From: an uncultured Bacteroidota bacterium
GTDB lineage: Bacteria; Bacteroidota; Bacteroidia; AKYH767-A; 2013-40CM-41-45
DNA length: 64,000 bases
Assembly: GCA_937871435.1 (NCBI GenBank)
Contig: CALMQM010000110.1
Coordinates: 1 to 64,000 of the forward strand
Reading direction: 5' to 3'
Below are positions 37,895-47,042 of the stretch, piece after piece. The first letter of the stretch is position 1. Every line of letters begins with the position of its first letter. Under the pieces are notes generated by a model. The model did no database searches and had not been told where the DNA came from. It saw only the letters and a list, made by a program, of their open reading frames with translations. Made by a program: the position numbers and the translations under genes.

Positions 37895-38005
37895 AAATAA
37901 GCTGATAAAATTAATCTCCTGGATATTTCTTCAAATATAAAAGAATCTGTTTCAATTTAAAATTGATTTCACCAACCCTTCGCTTTAACTGATTTCCGGA
38001 TTATA

Positions 38006-38851
38006 TCACAAATGAACAACGGCAGTATTCTCCCACACAACTTCTTTGTCTGCTTTTTCAACATCTACAAAAGAGTGATCAGAGAGTAATTTGTCGAGTT
38101 TAGGCAATGATGATTTCAATCCGTAATACGACATAATTTTACGCTTCAGAGGCAGTTGCTTCAACATTGGTTGCTCCGGATCAAAATCACGGGGGTGGAA
38201 ATACGTCATTACATAATCCGTTGAAATCATTTTGGTATTGATAAATGAATAAGGCAATGCCCGGAAATATCCACCTCCTGAAAAAACAATGTCTTTGCCG
38301 AATAGTGAAACAGTATTTAACGGAAATTCTTTCAGATAACTTCCATTGATTTGAATCCTGCATGGTCTGGCTATTCCGAAACGCCGAAAACCTCCATGAT
38401 TTCTGCTCGCCGGAAAAACAGAACAGTCAATGGTAATTCCACATTCCATCAAAATTTCAAATGCCCATGAACTTTGTTCTGTGATAGAAAAGCCGGAAGC
38501 ACGGTATGCTTTCATTTTTCTTCCGGTCAGATCTTCGAGACGTTTCATCACATTCAGCGTATCCGTCTTGAATTTTTCAGGCGACTGTGTGTAAACCAAT
38601 TCATGCACATCCGAATGACATGCAATATCATGAAAGAGCGAAATTTGTTTAATCACTTGAGGATAGTGTTGTGCTATCCATCCAAGACAAAACCAGGTTG
38701 CCCGTACTTTGTGATTTTCCAAAACCGTCAAAAGCCTCTCAACATTGCGTTCCAATCTCGATTCAAAATTCATCCATTGATCCGGTCTCGCCGTATCCGG
38801 ATGATCCAGAATATGAAACCAGTCTTCAAGATCTATTGTCAGAATATTCAT
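38006..38851 (-). CDS. Polysaccharide deacetylase family protein
   Basis: A 281-residue NodB-fold protein starting MNILTIDLEDWFHI, with the metal-binding Asp in TIDLEDW, the H-x3-H pair in CHSDVHELV (about 75-83) and RASGFSI as the third motif. The later TYFHPRDFDPEQP and C-terminal tail resemble the DUF3473-containing deacetylases found in exopolysaccharide loci. It removes acyl groups, usually N-acetyl, from polymer or lipid-linked sugars. No signal peptide is evident, so it may act on cytoplasmic precursors. It lies just after the cold-shock gene terminator. Confidence 0.88.
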   Translation of the reverse strand: MNILTIDLEDWFHILDHPDTARPDQWMNFESRLERNVERLLTVLENHKVRATWFCLGWIAQHYPQVIKQISLFHDIACHSDVHELVYTQSPEKFKTDTLNVMKRLEDLTGRKMKAYRASGFSITEQSSWAFEILMECGITIDCSVFPASRNHGGFRRFGIARPCRIQINGSYLKEFPLNTVSLFGKDIVFSGGGYFRALPYSFINTKMISTDYVMTYFHPRDFDPEQPMLKQLPLKRKIMSYYGLKSSLPKLDKLLSDHSFVDVEKADKEVVWENTAVVHL

Positions 38852-38884
38852 GTAAGATTTTACAACGTTCGAATTTACAGAATG

Positions 38885-38916
38885 AAAAAAGCCCCCCGAA
38901 ATTCGGGAGGCTTTTC
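38885..38916 (-). terminator. Terminator of the cold-shock gene
   Basis: On the minus strand AAAAGCCTCCCGAA TTTCGGGGGGCTTTTTT forms a GC-rich stem with a U tract, 23 bp after the cold-shock stop codon. It separates that gene from the deacetylase gene. Confidence 0.92.
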
Positions 38917-38938
38917 CGGTAAAGTATAACGAATGAAA

Positions 38939-39130
38939 TTACGCGAGGCGTACGTTCACAGCATTTAAACCTTTTTTACCTTCCTGGAGGTCGAATACCA
39001 CTTCGTCATTTTCACGAATTTCTTCTTTCAGTCCAGTTACGTGTACAAATACCTCTTTATCAGAGCTACTCATTTTAATAAAGCCAAATCCTTTGGTTTC
39101 ATTAAAGAATTTTACAATTCCTTTTTCCAT
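38939..39130 (-). CDS. cspA: Cold-shock domain protein
   Basis: A 63-residue single cold-shock domain with RNP1 (KGFGFIK, residues 13-19) and RNP2 (VFVHV, about 28-32) intact. It is a five-stranded beta-barrel binding single-stranded RNA and DNA, acting as an RNA chaperone. It is slightly shorter than the E. coli CspA (70 residues). It is transcribed alone from the box at 39167-39174 and ends in a strong terminator. Confidence 0.95.
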   Translation of the reverse strand: MEKGIVKFFNETKGFGFIKMSSSDKEVFVHVTGLKEEIRENDEVVFDLQEGKKGLNAVNVRLA

Positions 39131-39166
39131 TTTAATTGATTGTGTTGTATTTTAAATAATGAGCGC

Positions 39167-39174
39167 CAAAGGTA
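39167..39174 (-). promoter_or_regulatory. Promoter -7 box for the cold-shock gene
   Basis: On the minus strand TACCTTTG fits the Bacteroidota TAnnTTTG box. No clear TTTG is visible at the -33 position. The start would be near 39160, giving a 5' leader of about 30 nt. Confidence 0.5.
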
Positions 39175-39332
39175 AGATAATATTTCACATAACCTGAACA
39201 GAATTAAATGATTAATGAGCTAAGTCTAAGAAATCCGGTCCGGAATTTTGATTGTAAAAAGAACCGGAAAAAACATCCGATTATGATGTATATGGCTGTT
39301 TTTCAATATATTATATAGTAAATCCGAGCCTT

Positions 39333-40415
39333 TTAAAAAATATCTCCATCCCCAAAACTCAGATACCACTGCCGGATATCAGTCGCAACATCCAATTTAA
39401 CATTTGGGGAATGTGTCCGAAAAATGAATTCCAGCGGTTGAGGAAGCAGCGAATCCGGTATTCTGAAGAAGGATAATTTACCCATTGAAATCTTTCCCTT
39501 GCCGGTATCCTGACGGGCAATGGCGACCAAATCCATTTTCCGTTTAGCCGACTGTTGTGTCAGCCACTGTAACAAATTTTCCGCGGCCTGAATAGATGGA
39601 GCGGAAGAAATATTCAGTAGATCCACAACAATCAATGCTTTCAGGCCAAACAGTGTGGCTGAGCGCACCACTGCGATTGCCTGAATATGGTTCTCCGTTT
39701 CTACTTTATAAATCTGATATGTCCTCATCGGCACAACGCAATATCTCCATTTAAAAAATTCAAAAGACCTTTTCGTGCAACACATTTTATCGGCATGAAA
39801 TTGCGCGATGAATTCTTCGAATTTATTTTTATCTGTTTCAAGTTCAAACAAAGAAACAGCGGATGTCTTACTCCTTCCGTATGGATCAAAAGCAAGTGGT
39901 GTTTCCTCTCCTCTTTTTTTCCCTTTTTTAAAAAAATATGTCAACGCGGAATGAATCGGCCGAAGCGGTTTTATATAAAAAGGAATTCTTCCGAAGGAAT
40001 GAAAGCGCAGCTTAGTATTAAAAACAGGAGATGAAAGCGGATTTGGAAAACCAACAGTAAAGGCGATACCTCTGTTTGCCGCAGCATCATATGTTTTTTC
40101 AGCCAATTGAGGAAACAAATTTTTCCCACGAAAAGCCGGATCTGTAAGAGTATTTACCGACAGAGATCCACTTTGCTGCACTCCATTGACGATGAATTTA
40201 CGCGGCAGAAGGATGTATTGGGAAACACAAGCTGCTTCTTGCGCAGCAACAAAAATCAATGCCTTGCCATCAGGATTTTCAAGGTATTCCCATTTGAGAT
40301 ATTCCGGATCCGAAATTTCTCTGCCGGGATATGTTTTCTTTGTCAACTCTGTGAGTCGTCGAAAATTCCCATCCTGAAATTCAGAAAGTACTATTTCACT
40401 TTTCTTATCCACCAT
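39333..40415 (-). CDS. GNAT-type acyltransferase-like protein
   Basis: A 360-residue protein with an N-terminal GNAT-like region (about 10-125): VLSEFQDGNFRRLTELTKKTYPG, KWEYLENPDGKALIFVA, and SVNTLTDPAFRGKNLFPQLAE, whose R-G-K-N-L loop is the likely acyl-CoA pyrophosphate site. A second half (about 190-360) looks like a diverged repeat. Such proteins occur at the end of EPS clusters and may acylate a sugar or aminosugar. It overlaps the upstream glycosyltransferase gene by 11 bp, so it belongs to the same operon. The substrate is unknown. Confidence 0.75.
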   Translation of the reverse strand: MVDKKSEIVLSEFQDGNFRRLTELTKKTYPGREISDPEYLKWEYLENPDGKALIFVAAQEAACVSQYILLPRKFIVNGVQQSGSLSVNTLTDPAFRGKNLFPQLAEKTYDAAANRGIAFTVGFPNPLSSPVFNTKLRFHSFGRIPFYIKPLRPIHSALTYFFKKGKKRGEETPLAFDPYGRSKTSAVSLFELETDKNKFEEFIAQFHADKMCCTKRSFEFFKWRYCVVPMRTYQIYKVETENHIQAIAVVRSATLFGLKALIVVDLLNISSAPSIQAAENLLQWLTQQSAKRKMDLVAIARQDTGKGKISMGKLSFFRIPDSLLPQPLEFIFRTHSPNVKLDVATDIRQWYLSFGDGDIF

Positions 40416-41496
40416 TCAATTTCTCAAACAAAGATCTGTATTCCCCGCAAATTTTATCCCAGCTATAGTGCATTCTCACTCTTTGTATTGCCTTATTTTT
40501 AATTTCAGTCAAATGTTGATCTTCCGCCTTTTCCAGGTTCTCAAGTGTTCTGGAAAGTTCAGGTACCGAAGAAAAATAATATCCTGCATCATCAGCCACT
40601 TCGCGATTAAAAATATTATCGTGACACACACAAACAGAGCCTGCAATCATGGCTTCCAGTAAGGAAGGATTTGTTCCTCCCACACTGTGACCATGCAGAT
40701 AAGCAAATGCTCCTGCCCGAAGAGAATCCAGAATGTTCTTTTCGTAAATGCCACCAATGAATTGTATCGAATGTTGTTGCAGGGACATCAGTTCACGGAC
40801 GTAGGCACTATTATCCTTTCCGCCCACTATCACCAATTTTCTTGATGTGCCGGTTTGCAAATAGCCTTGTATTAATTCCCGCACATGATTTTCCGGCACC
40901 AATCTGGCGATGATCAGATAGTATCCATTTCTTTCCAGGGAATATTTTTCCAGATGTTCTTTTTGAAATGAATTCGGTTCATCCGCTCCGTAAGCAATTA
41001 CCGAAATTTTATTTTCCGGAACATGCAACGTTGATTTCCAATATTCCTTCACTCCTCCTCCATCTGCAATCAGGTGCTGACTGTATTGTCTGGTAAATCG
41101 TTGCGCGAGCCGAACATAGCCTTTTTTGACTTTAGAAAATTTTGTGCGTAAATGTTCCAGCCCATCCACATTCGTGATGATTTTCGTTTTCGCGCTTCTG
41201 TAAATTGGATAAAAAAGTGCACCTCCTACTCCGCAGACGAGTACCAAATCATTTTTACCTATGGTAAGGCGCAATGAATCCCAGTAATACCAAACAGGAT
41301 GAATGCTTTTTTTGTATGTGGAAGCAACACGTTTTATTCCGGAAGGAATGAACTCCGCTCCCGGATGATTTTTCTCTACCACAACAGATACCGTGTATCC
41401 GTGCTTCACCAGGTCGTTGGCCAAATGTTCGGTAAATGTTTCGAATCCTCCGTACCTCGCAGGAATTCCACGGGAACCAATCAGCGCAATTTTCAT
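40405..41496 (-). CDS. Glycosyltransferase with DUF1972 N-terminal domain
   Basis: A 363-residue GT-B enzyme starting MKIALIGSRGIPARYGGFETFTEHL, the hallmark of the DUF1972/rhamnosyltransferase-like N-terminal domain. Other motifs are TNVDGLEHLRTKFSKVKK, a donor half from about 190 (LIIARLVPENHVRELI) and HSVGGTNPSLLEAMIAGSVCVCHDN with the donor Glu. Related enzymes transfer a deoxyhexose such as rhamnose in EPS and S-layer glycan assembly. It lies 1 bp from the glycosyltransferase before it and overlaps the acyltransferase-like gene after it. Confidence 0.88.
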   Translation of the reverse strand: MKIALIGSRGIPARYGGFETFTEHLANDLVKHGYTVSVVVEKNHPGAEFIPSGIKRVASTYKKSIHPVWYYWDSLRLTIGKNDLVLVCGVGGALFYPIYRSAKTKIITNVDGLEHLRTKFSKVKKGYVRLAQRFTRQYSQHLIADGGGVKEYWKSTLHVPENKISVIAYGADEPNSFQKEHLEKYSLERNGYYLIIARLVPENHVRELIQGYLQTGTSRKLVIVGGKDNSAYVRELMSLQQHSIQFIGGIYEKNILDSLRAGAFAYLHGHSVGGTNPSLLEAMIAGSVCVCHDNIFNREVADDAGYYFSSVPELSRTLENLEKAEDQHLTEIKNKAIQRVRMHYSWDKICGEYRSLFEKLNGG

Positions 41497-41497
41497 G

Positions 41498-42607
41498 TCA
41501 GGAAAGTAAGGAATAAAAAGAATCCGCTATCATTTTCCAATTGTACTTTTCCTCACAATCCTTCATAGCTTGCAGTTTCAATTTCTCAGGTAATTCCGGA
41601 GAAGAAAGCAATAGATTTATTTTATCTGCCAGCTCTTGCGGCTGTCCGTCCCGGAAAAGAATTCCATTTTCTCCATCGCGGATGATTTCCCGCATCGCAG
41701 GTAAATTTGATGCAACCACAGGCAACCCATAACTCATGGCCATCAGTAATACTCCGCTTTGGTAAATTTTTCGGTAAGGCAATACAATCACATCAGCAGC
41801 TGAAAAAAGCAGATTACGTTCTTCATTCGGGATGAATCGAATTCTAAGATCAATTTTATCTTGCATGGAAGTTCGCTGAATAATCTTCTCGTAGGGATGA
41901 AAATCATGACCGCGCATTCGCCCCGCAACAACACTTCTTACACTTCCATTAATCAATGGCAATGCTTCCAAAAAAACATCGAGTCCCTTCGAAGGCTTGA
42001 TCATTCCAAAAAACAAAATTACTGGCTGATCTACAGGAAATGAAAGTCTTTTTCTCGCCTCATTCTCTGATATTTTTTCCTTCGCAAGTACAGAAAAATT
42101 TCCATGAGGAATTTGATTAATTATTACTGGTCCATTTTCCCCAAGAATTTTCAGCAATTCATTTTTTGTAAATTCATTGTGAACCACCAAATGACCGGCA
42201 TAGCGGCAAATCTTCTTTATCCGTGATTTATTGGAAGAATAAATAAAACTTTCCACATCGTGAATGATGAGTACCACATTAAAACCGGAATCAGAAGCTT
42301 TTCTCAGCACCCATTCATCCATTCGATTAAAATGAAAAACATGAAAAATAATATTCTTCACTCGTCTCTTCCGGCATTCCTTTATTACTCGCCTGTATTT
42401 TCGAAATAGAGAAACCACAGACAACACAGAATGTTTCTCCCGATGATCAAAATAAGCCTTGCCGTAGTCACTTTGAAAATTTGAAAACAGAAGTGTATCA
42501 CATCCCATTTCTTTCAATTGGTTCAACAAAGAAAGATCGTAGTGATCCAGTCCGGCTTTACTGCCAACAGGGTCAATGATTGCAACTGAAGTGGGCATGA
42601 ATGTCAT
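41498..42607 (-). CDS. Glycosyltransferase family 4-like (second cluster)
   Basis: A 369-residue GT-B enzyme. The C-terminal half is clear: PVILFFGMIKPSKGLDVFLEAL, ADVIVLPYRKIYQSGVLLMAMSYGLPVVASNLPAMREII and ENGILFRDG. These are the GT4 motifs for nucleotide-sugar binding, with a Ser-Gly-Val variant in place of the usual first Glu. It overlaps the sulfotransferase gene by 4 bp, so sugar transfer and sulfation are translationally linked in this operon. Confidence 0.88.
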   Translation of the reverse strand: MTFMPTSVAIIDPVGSKAGLDHYDLSLLNQLKEMGCDTLLFSNFQSDYGKAYFDHREKHSVLSVVSLFRKYRRVIKECRKRRVKNIIFHVFHFNRMDEWVLRKASDSGFNVVLIIHDVESFIYSSNKSRIKKICRYAGHLVVHNEFTKNELLKILGENGPVIINQIPHGNFSVLAKEKISENEARKRLSFPVDQPVILFFGMIKPSKGLDVFLEALPLINGSVRSVVAGRMRGHDFHPYEKIIQRTSMQDKIDLRIRFIPNEERNLLFSAADVIVLPYRKIYQSGVLLMAMSYGLPVVASNLPAMREIIRDGENGILFRDGQPQELADKINLLLSSPELPEKLKLQAMKDCEEKYNWKMIADSFYSLLS

Positions 42608-43512
42608 TCAGCGGAGAGCCAGGCAGAAAGATCCCTATGGATCAACTTCTCAAGTTTCTTAATGTCTTCGGAATAAATTTCCACGAGTTGTTTGCGTGTT
42701 GAAGGCTCCAGCAGAATTTGTTTGCTTCTGGAAGAATTCCATTCTCTGAATTGCTCACGAATACCTCTACGCCATGAATCAGGCAGCTGATTCAGGATGC
42801 GGAATTTTGTTTTGCTTTCAACGGTAATCAACCGACTTATAAATTTGAAACGCGGTTCATATGAAGCATTTAATCCATCCTCCCGTTGAAATATAAAACT
42901 TTCATCCACACCCAGAAACTGACAAATTTCTGCCAGCATTTCAGCCGGACGAAGTTTTAAATCTTCGAGCAAAACTATTTTGACAGATTTGAATGCACGT
43001 TGGTATGCTTCTACCTGTCTGGCGTAAAAACCTCTGTCAATATAGAAATAATCAAAGCTGTATCCATCCTGCATGCGTTTGGTTTCAGCTTCAATGGCTT
43101 CTTCAAAAGTCAGTGGCTCTCTTCCATCCCGCACACGCCACATGTATTGCGAGAATGCTCTATCCGCAGGATTCCTCAGCAGAATAAGAATTTTTACATC
43201 CTTTGGATGAGTATGGTAGCGATTGATATTGGTTATTGTTTTTTCAAACAAATACAAATACGGAGTCGATATTTCACCGGTCGCCTGTTCTTTATCGGCT
43301 TCAGTAAATAATTCAAGATATCGTCGCGGGTCCCGAACAGCAAATGCAAATTTTCCATGTTTGTATTTGGTTTTATCTTCCGCAAACGCGAAAAAACAAG
43401 GCTCTTTTAATTTAGGCAAAAACAATCCCGGATGTTGTCTGAGATAACGCTGCAGTGAAGTTGTCCCGGCCCGGGCTGCACCCACAACTAAAAAATCAGG
43501 CCAGTGTTTCAT
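42604..43512 (-). CDS. PAPS-dependent sulfotransferase
   Basis: A 302-residue sulfotransferase of the heparan/N-deacetylase-sulfotransferase-like type. The 5'-phosphosulfate-binding loop is VVGAARAGTTSLQRYLRQHP (about 9-28). The 3'-phosphate-binding segment is ILLRNPADRAFSQYMWRVRDG (about 108-128), with the expected Arg and Ser. It moves a sulfuryl group from PAPS to a sugar hydroxyl or amine. It overlaps both neighbours by 4 bp (polymerase upstream, glycosyltransferase downstream), and PAPS-synthesis genes lie in the same co-directional run, so the acceptor is probably this cluster's own polysaccharide. Confidence 0.9.
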   Translation of the reverse strand: MKHWPDFLVVGAARAGTTSLQRYLRQHPGLFLPKLKEPCFFAFAEDKTKYKHGKFAFAVRDPRRYLELFTEADKEQATGEISTPYLYLFEKTITNINRYHTHPKDVKILILLRNPADRAFSQYMWRVRDGREPLTFEEAIEAETKRMQDGYSFDYFYIDRGFYARQVEAYQRAFKSVKIVLLEDLKLRPAEMLAEICQFLGVDESFIFQREDGLNASYEPRFKFISRLITVESKTKFRILNQLPDSWRRGIREQFREWNSSRSKQILLEPSTRKQLVEIYSEDIKKLEKLIHRDLSAWLSAE

Positions 43513-44801
43513 GCGATGACGGTTTCTGAAGAAGGAAGCAGATCTCCGCTACCAAAATAATCATAACGGAAATAATATAACAAACATACTAAAAACATGA
43601 TACTGCTCGAATCGCGGATATTCACGGCAGAAAAGAACATACTCAAAAAGAAAAATAAGAGCATGTATTCTATGGTTTTGAAAAATACATGGTTGGAATG
43701 CACTTGTCGCGACATACTGAGTGAAAAGTAATACGGAAGGTAAATCAAACATGTGCCCAGCAAACCGAATACAAAAATATTTCCCAACAAGCCAATATCT
43801 ACCGGATAAAAATACCCGAGAATATCCCTCCACCCTCCATTCCACTGATTGCTGATAAATCCATTTCCGAGGATAGGATTTTTTTCAATGTAATCAAGAG
43901 CAATATTGAATTCCATGAAGCGCACCGCGGAAGAAGCTTCGTCCGATGTTTCTCCGAAAAAAATGTTGTAGACATTTGAATACAACACATGGTATTTATC
44001 ATAGAGTGAAGTATATCCCAAACTGAATAATAAGGCTCCGGCCACAATTATAACAGAACCATAAATGATGGTATTGCGGATTTTTTCACGCAAAGTGAAA
44101 TTTCTAAAGAAATAAATCAACAAGGTGAAAGCAAGCACAACGAGCGTTGTTCTGCTCTGAAGGAAATAAACCAGATAAAAAATGATCAACAAAACGATCG
44201 CGATATACCCGTTCTTCTTTTCGTGAGATACCTTGAATAAGGAATAAAACAAAAGCATAATCACCAAAGCAAATTGAAATCTGTAACGATAGCCGCGGAT
44301 CGGACTATAGGCTACAAATTCCATATCTGTAAACTTCACCGGATTTACAAAGAGAAAGAAAAAATAAAAAATGATCAGTAAAGAAAGAGAGATGATTACA
44401 AAAGATCGTTCTACCTGCTGAATAGTGATCCAACCTTTGCGCAGAAGCGATATCAGCAAGATCCCTGACAACGACAGCAAAACTGATCTCTGAGCCATAA
44501 TTCCGTAGTAATACGGTTGCTTGAAGATCGCATGACCCTGATAGGCAGCGAAAAAATTCACCAGGATAAAAACCCACATAAGTACATCCAGTCGTGTGAT
44601 TTTTTTATCCCGAACTGTAAGCAACAAACTAAACACGTAGTAAACTGACAGCAGAATAATCGCGAAGCTGGACAAGGACTGATGCAAACTTTCCAGGGGC
44701 AAAGTTGCAAATATTCTGAAGGTAGAAATGAAAATCAGAAACAGCAGCGTATAAGCCAGTATCGGCGGCAGTTTTTGCTGATGTAATAGTTCCTGGCTCA
44801 T
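43509..44801 (-). CDS. O-antigen polymerase-like membrane protein (second set)
   Basis: A 430-residue membrane protein with about eleven or twelve hydrophobic segments and a periplasmic loop containing NPILGNGFISNQWNGGWRDILGYFYPVDIGLLG, resembling the ligase/polymerase loop of Wzy-type proteins. It follows the second flippase by 56 bp and overlaps the sulfotransferase by 4 bp. The likely role is polymerising the repeat units of the second, probably sulfated, polymer. Wzy sequences diverge widely, so this rests on topology and place. Confidence 0.8.
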   Translation of the reverse strand: MSQELLHQQKLPPILAYTLLFLIFISTFRIFATLPLESLHQSLSSFAIILLSVYYVFSLLLTVRDKKITRLDVLMWVFILVNFFAAYQGHAIFKQPYYYGIMAQRSVLLSLSGILLISLLRKGWITIQQVERSFVIISLSLLIIFYFFFLFVNPVKFTDMEFVAYSPIRGYRYRFQFALVIMLLFYSLFKVSHEKKNGYIAIVLLIIFYLVYFLQSRTTLVVLAFTLLIYFFRNFTLREKIRNTIIYGSVIIVAGALLFSLGYTSLYDKYHVLYSNVYNIFFGETSDEASSAVRFMEFNIALDYIEKNPILGNGFISNQWNGGWRDILGYFYPVDIGLLGNIFVFGLLGTCLIYLPYYFSLSMSRQVHSNHVFFKTIEYMLLFFFLSMFFSAVNIRDSSSIMFLVCLLYYFRYDYFGSGDLLPSSETVIA

Positions 44802-44857
44802 TCTGATTACCTGAAAAGGTAGACGAATTTACGTATTCAATTGCAACGAAAGCTGGC

Positions 44858-46216
44858 TCAGGATTCGTTTTTCGAACCGGTGAAAGGAATGGTAGAAAAT
44901 CCAAAATGCTTCCACACGTACCAGATACATAAGGTATTCCAAACAAAAGTACCTATCACCTGCGCGATGCAGGTTCCCATTATTCCATGCGAAGGGATGA
45001 GAAGCGCACAAGAGCTCACATTGAAGAGACAAGCCACAATGGCAATGTTTCGCAATACATGTTGCCTGCCTGTCATGTTTAATATCTGTGCCGACAAGCC
45101 GGAAATGACCACAATAAATTGGCCGGCGAGGAGCACATACAAAGATCCTTCGTTCCCGGGAAATTCTTTTCCGAAGATGGATAAAATAAGTCCGGGGAAA
45201 CAGGAAAGCACGATAAAGATTGGGAAAGAAGTGACAAAAATCAATCGCGCGGCCTGATTGGAATATCGCTTTAATGCTTCGGTATCATTTGCTGCATACG
45301 CTTCAGCAAATCTGGGCATGGTAATACTGTTAATCGCGAGAATTGTGATATTGGTAAATACAGAAATTCTCACCATCGCGTTATAAATCCCCACTTGTGA
45401 TTCTGTTGCATACGCCGCGAGAATCAACGTTCCGGCCCATGACATGATGAGTTGCAAAACCGTAGTGGTAAACATAGGCATAGCAATTTTCAACAAGTCA
45501 GACTTTGGAGCATCAGGTGCGGTTTTGTTGGATGCAAAACGGCTTGCTTTCAACCACGACATCAGGCTCATTACTCCGGCGATGGAAATACTGACGAACT
45601 GGATCTCTACAGGAATTTCTCTGGGAACATTTTTGGTGAACACGGCAATGACCAACAGTACGAGTGCAATAGATGAAACCGCGCTCGTTTGATAAAAAGT
45701 ATAAGAAGTAATATTTTTTAATCCTCGTGTGCTTTCCGAATGAAATAAAAGCAATACTAATGGAAAAGTGATCCATGCATTTATCTTAAGATAGGTTCCC
45801 AGATATTCCTTATGGAAATAATGAATCGCCATCCAGTCGGCACTCAGATACAATACAAGAGAAATTACAAATGTTACCGGCAACATGAGTTGCAGTGCTT
45901 TCAGATAAAGACTTTTGATCGTTGAGAAATCATTCTTCCAGGAATATTCAGCTACCAGTTTCATCATCGCCACATCCAATCCTAATTTCCCTGCAACTCC
46001 TGCAAGTGATAAAATCGCTACACAAATGGAAACAATTCCCAACGCACCTGCACTGAAGTATCGACTCGTAAAAAGCGTTACCAAAAATCCGGTACCTACT
46101 CCAATCATCCGAACAATCAGGGAAAAAAAGCTGGTGCGAATGAGTTCGCGGTATTCCGCATCGCTGCGGTAACGTTCAAAGGTTTCCCTGATTTTATTTT
46201 GCAATGAACCAATCAT
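44858..46216 (-). CDS. Polysaccharide flippase, Wzx family (second set)
   Basis: A 452-residue protein with about fourteen transmembrane segments. Family features include GTGFLVTLFTSRYFSAGALGIVSICVAI near the N terminus and a later LGLDVAMMKLVAEYS. It should flip lipid-linked repeat units to the periplasm. Its start codon (ATG at 46216) lies 23 bp inside the 3' end of cysQ, so translation is probably coupled to it. This overlap physically ties PAPS metabolism to polymer export. Confidence 0.9.
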   Translation of the reverse strand: MIGSLQNKIRETFERYRSDAEYRELIRTSFFSLIVRMIGVGTGFLVTLFTSRYFSAGALGIVSICVAILSLAGVAGKLGLDVAMMKLVAEYSWKNDFSTIKSLYLKALQLMLPVTFVISLVLYLSADWMAIHYFHKEYLGTYLKINAWITFPLVLLLFHSESTRGLKNITSYTFYQTSAVSSIALVLLVIAVFTKNVPREIPVEIQFVSISIAGVMSLMSWLKASRFASNKTAPDAPKSDLLKIAMPMFTTTVLQLIMSWAGTLILAAYATESQVGIYNAMVRISVFTNITILAINSITMPRFAEAYAANDTEALKRYSNQAARLIFVTSFPIFIVLSCFPGLILSIFGKEFPGNEGSLYVLLAGQFIVVISGLSAQILNMTGRQHVLRNIAIVACLFNVSSCALLIPSHGIMGTCIAQVIGTFVWNTLCIWYVWKHFGFSTIPFTGSKNES

Positions 46217-46994
46217 TCACCAACGAATGTTTATTGTAAGTCATTTCTTGTCCGGAATTTACGAGAAGAATATTTTTCCCGACAGCTTTCAACAAAGCAT
46301 GACCGGCAGCCGTATCCCATTCCATTGTAGGAGCAAAGCGGGGATAGACATCAGCTCTCCCTTCTGCCAGTAAACAAAATTTGAGTGCGCTCCCTGCTGA
46401 AAGAAGTTCAACTCGATCGTATTCTTTCTCCAGATTTTTGACATATGCCGCTGTTTCCGGAGACATATGTGATCGGCTGGCCAGCACTCTTACAACTTCT
46501 TTGGACCGTTGTTCATTGGAAGGGATCAATGCATATGCTTCAAGATCCAGTGATGATTGAAAGAGCCTGGTCGCGGTCTGTTCTATTTTATAAAACGAAG
46601 TTCCATCTGTCGCATACAGTACATCTTTCACAGGAATATGAATAAGACCAAGAAGCGGTTTATTGTTTTCCATCAACGCAATGTTGATGGTGAATTCCCC
46701 GTTTCTCCTCACAAATTCCTTCGTACCATCCAAAGGATCAACCAGCCAGAAATTTTTCCAGCTGCCACGTTTTTCAAATGAATCAAACTGACCTTCTTCA
46801 CTCAGAACAGGTATTTCTGTTTGTTTAAGGATTTCTGATATCACCTGATGCGAAGCACGGTCAGCAGCCGTGAGTGGAGAATTATCCTGCTTCCATTCTA
46901 CATCAAAAGGAGCGGAATATATCTTCAGGATTTCGACAGATGCTTTCTGAGCAGCCTGAATTGCAATAATTAATAAATCCTGATTCTTAGTCAT
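46194..46994 (-). CDS. cysQ: 3'(2'),5'-bisphosphate nucleotidase
   Basis: Removes the 3' phosphate of PAP, the by-product of sulfotransferases, and can also act on PAPS. It is an inositol-monophosphatase-fold enzyme of about 266 residues. It shows EEG (about 70), DPLDGTKEF for metal binding (about 89-97) and EWDTAAGHALL near the C terminus. I use the ATG at 46994 (MTKNQDLLII) rather than the frame's upstream start. PAP build-up inhibits sulfotransferases, so this gene fits a sulfation operon. It overlaps the flippase gene by 23 bp. Confidence 0.93.
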   Translation of the reverse strand: MTKNQDLLIIAIQAAQKASVEILKIYSAPFDVEWKQDNSPLTAADRASHQVISEILKQTEIPVLSEEGQFDSFEKRGSWKNFWLVDPLDGTKEFVRRNGEFTINIALMENNKPLLGLIHIPVKDVLYATDGTSFYKIEQTATRLFQSSLDLEAYALIPSNEQRSKEVVRVLASRSHMSPETAAYVKNLEKEYDRVELLSAGSALKFCLLAEGRADVYPRFAPTMEWDTAAGHALLKAVGKNILLVNSGQEMTYNKHSLVNDWFIAK

Positions 46995-47042
46995 TGTTTC
47001 CTCAAGCTGCACACCCTGCAATCTTTTTGTAAATATTTATTC

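Noticed and set aside
19893-46216. Searching for a Sus-type polysaccharide utilisation locus
   Set aside because: No SusC/SusD pair and no glycoside hydrolase set; the genes are for synthesis and export.
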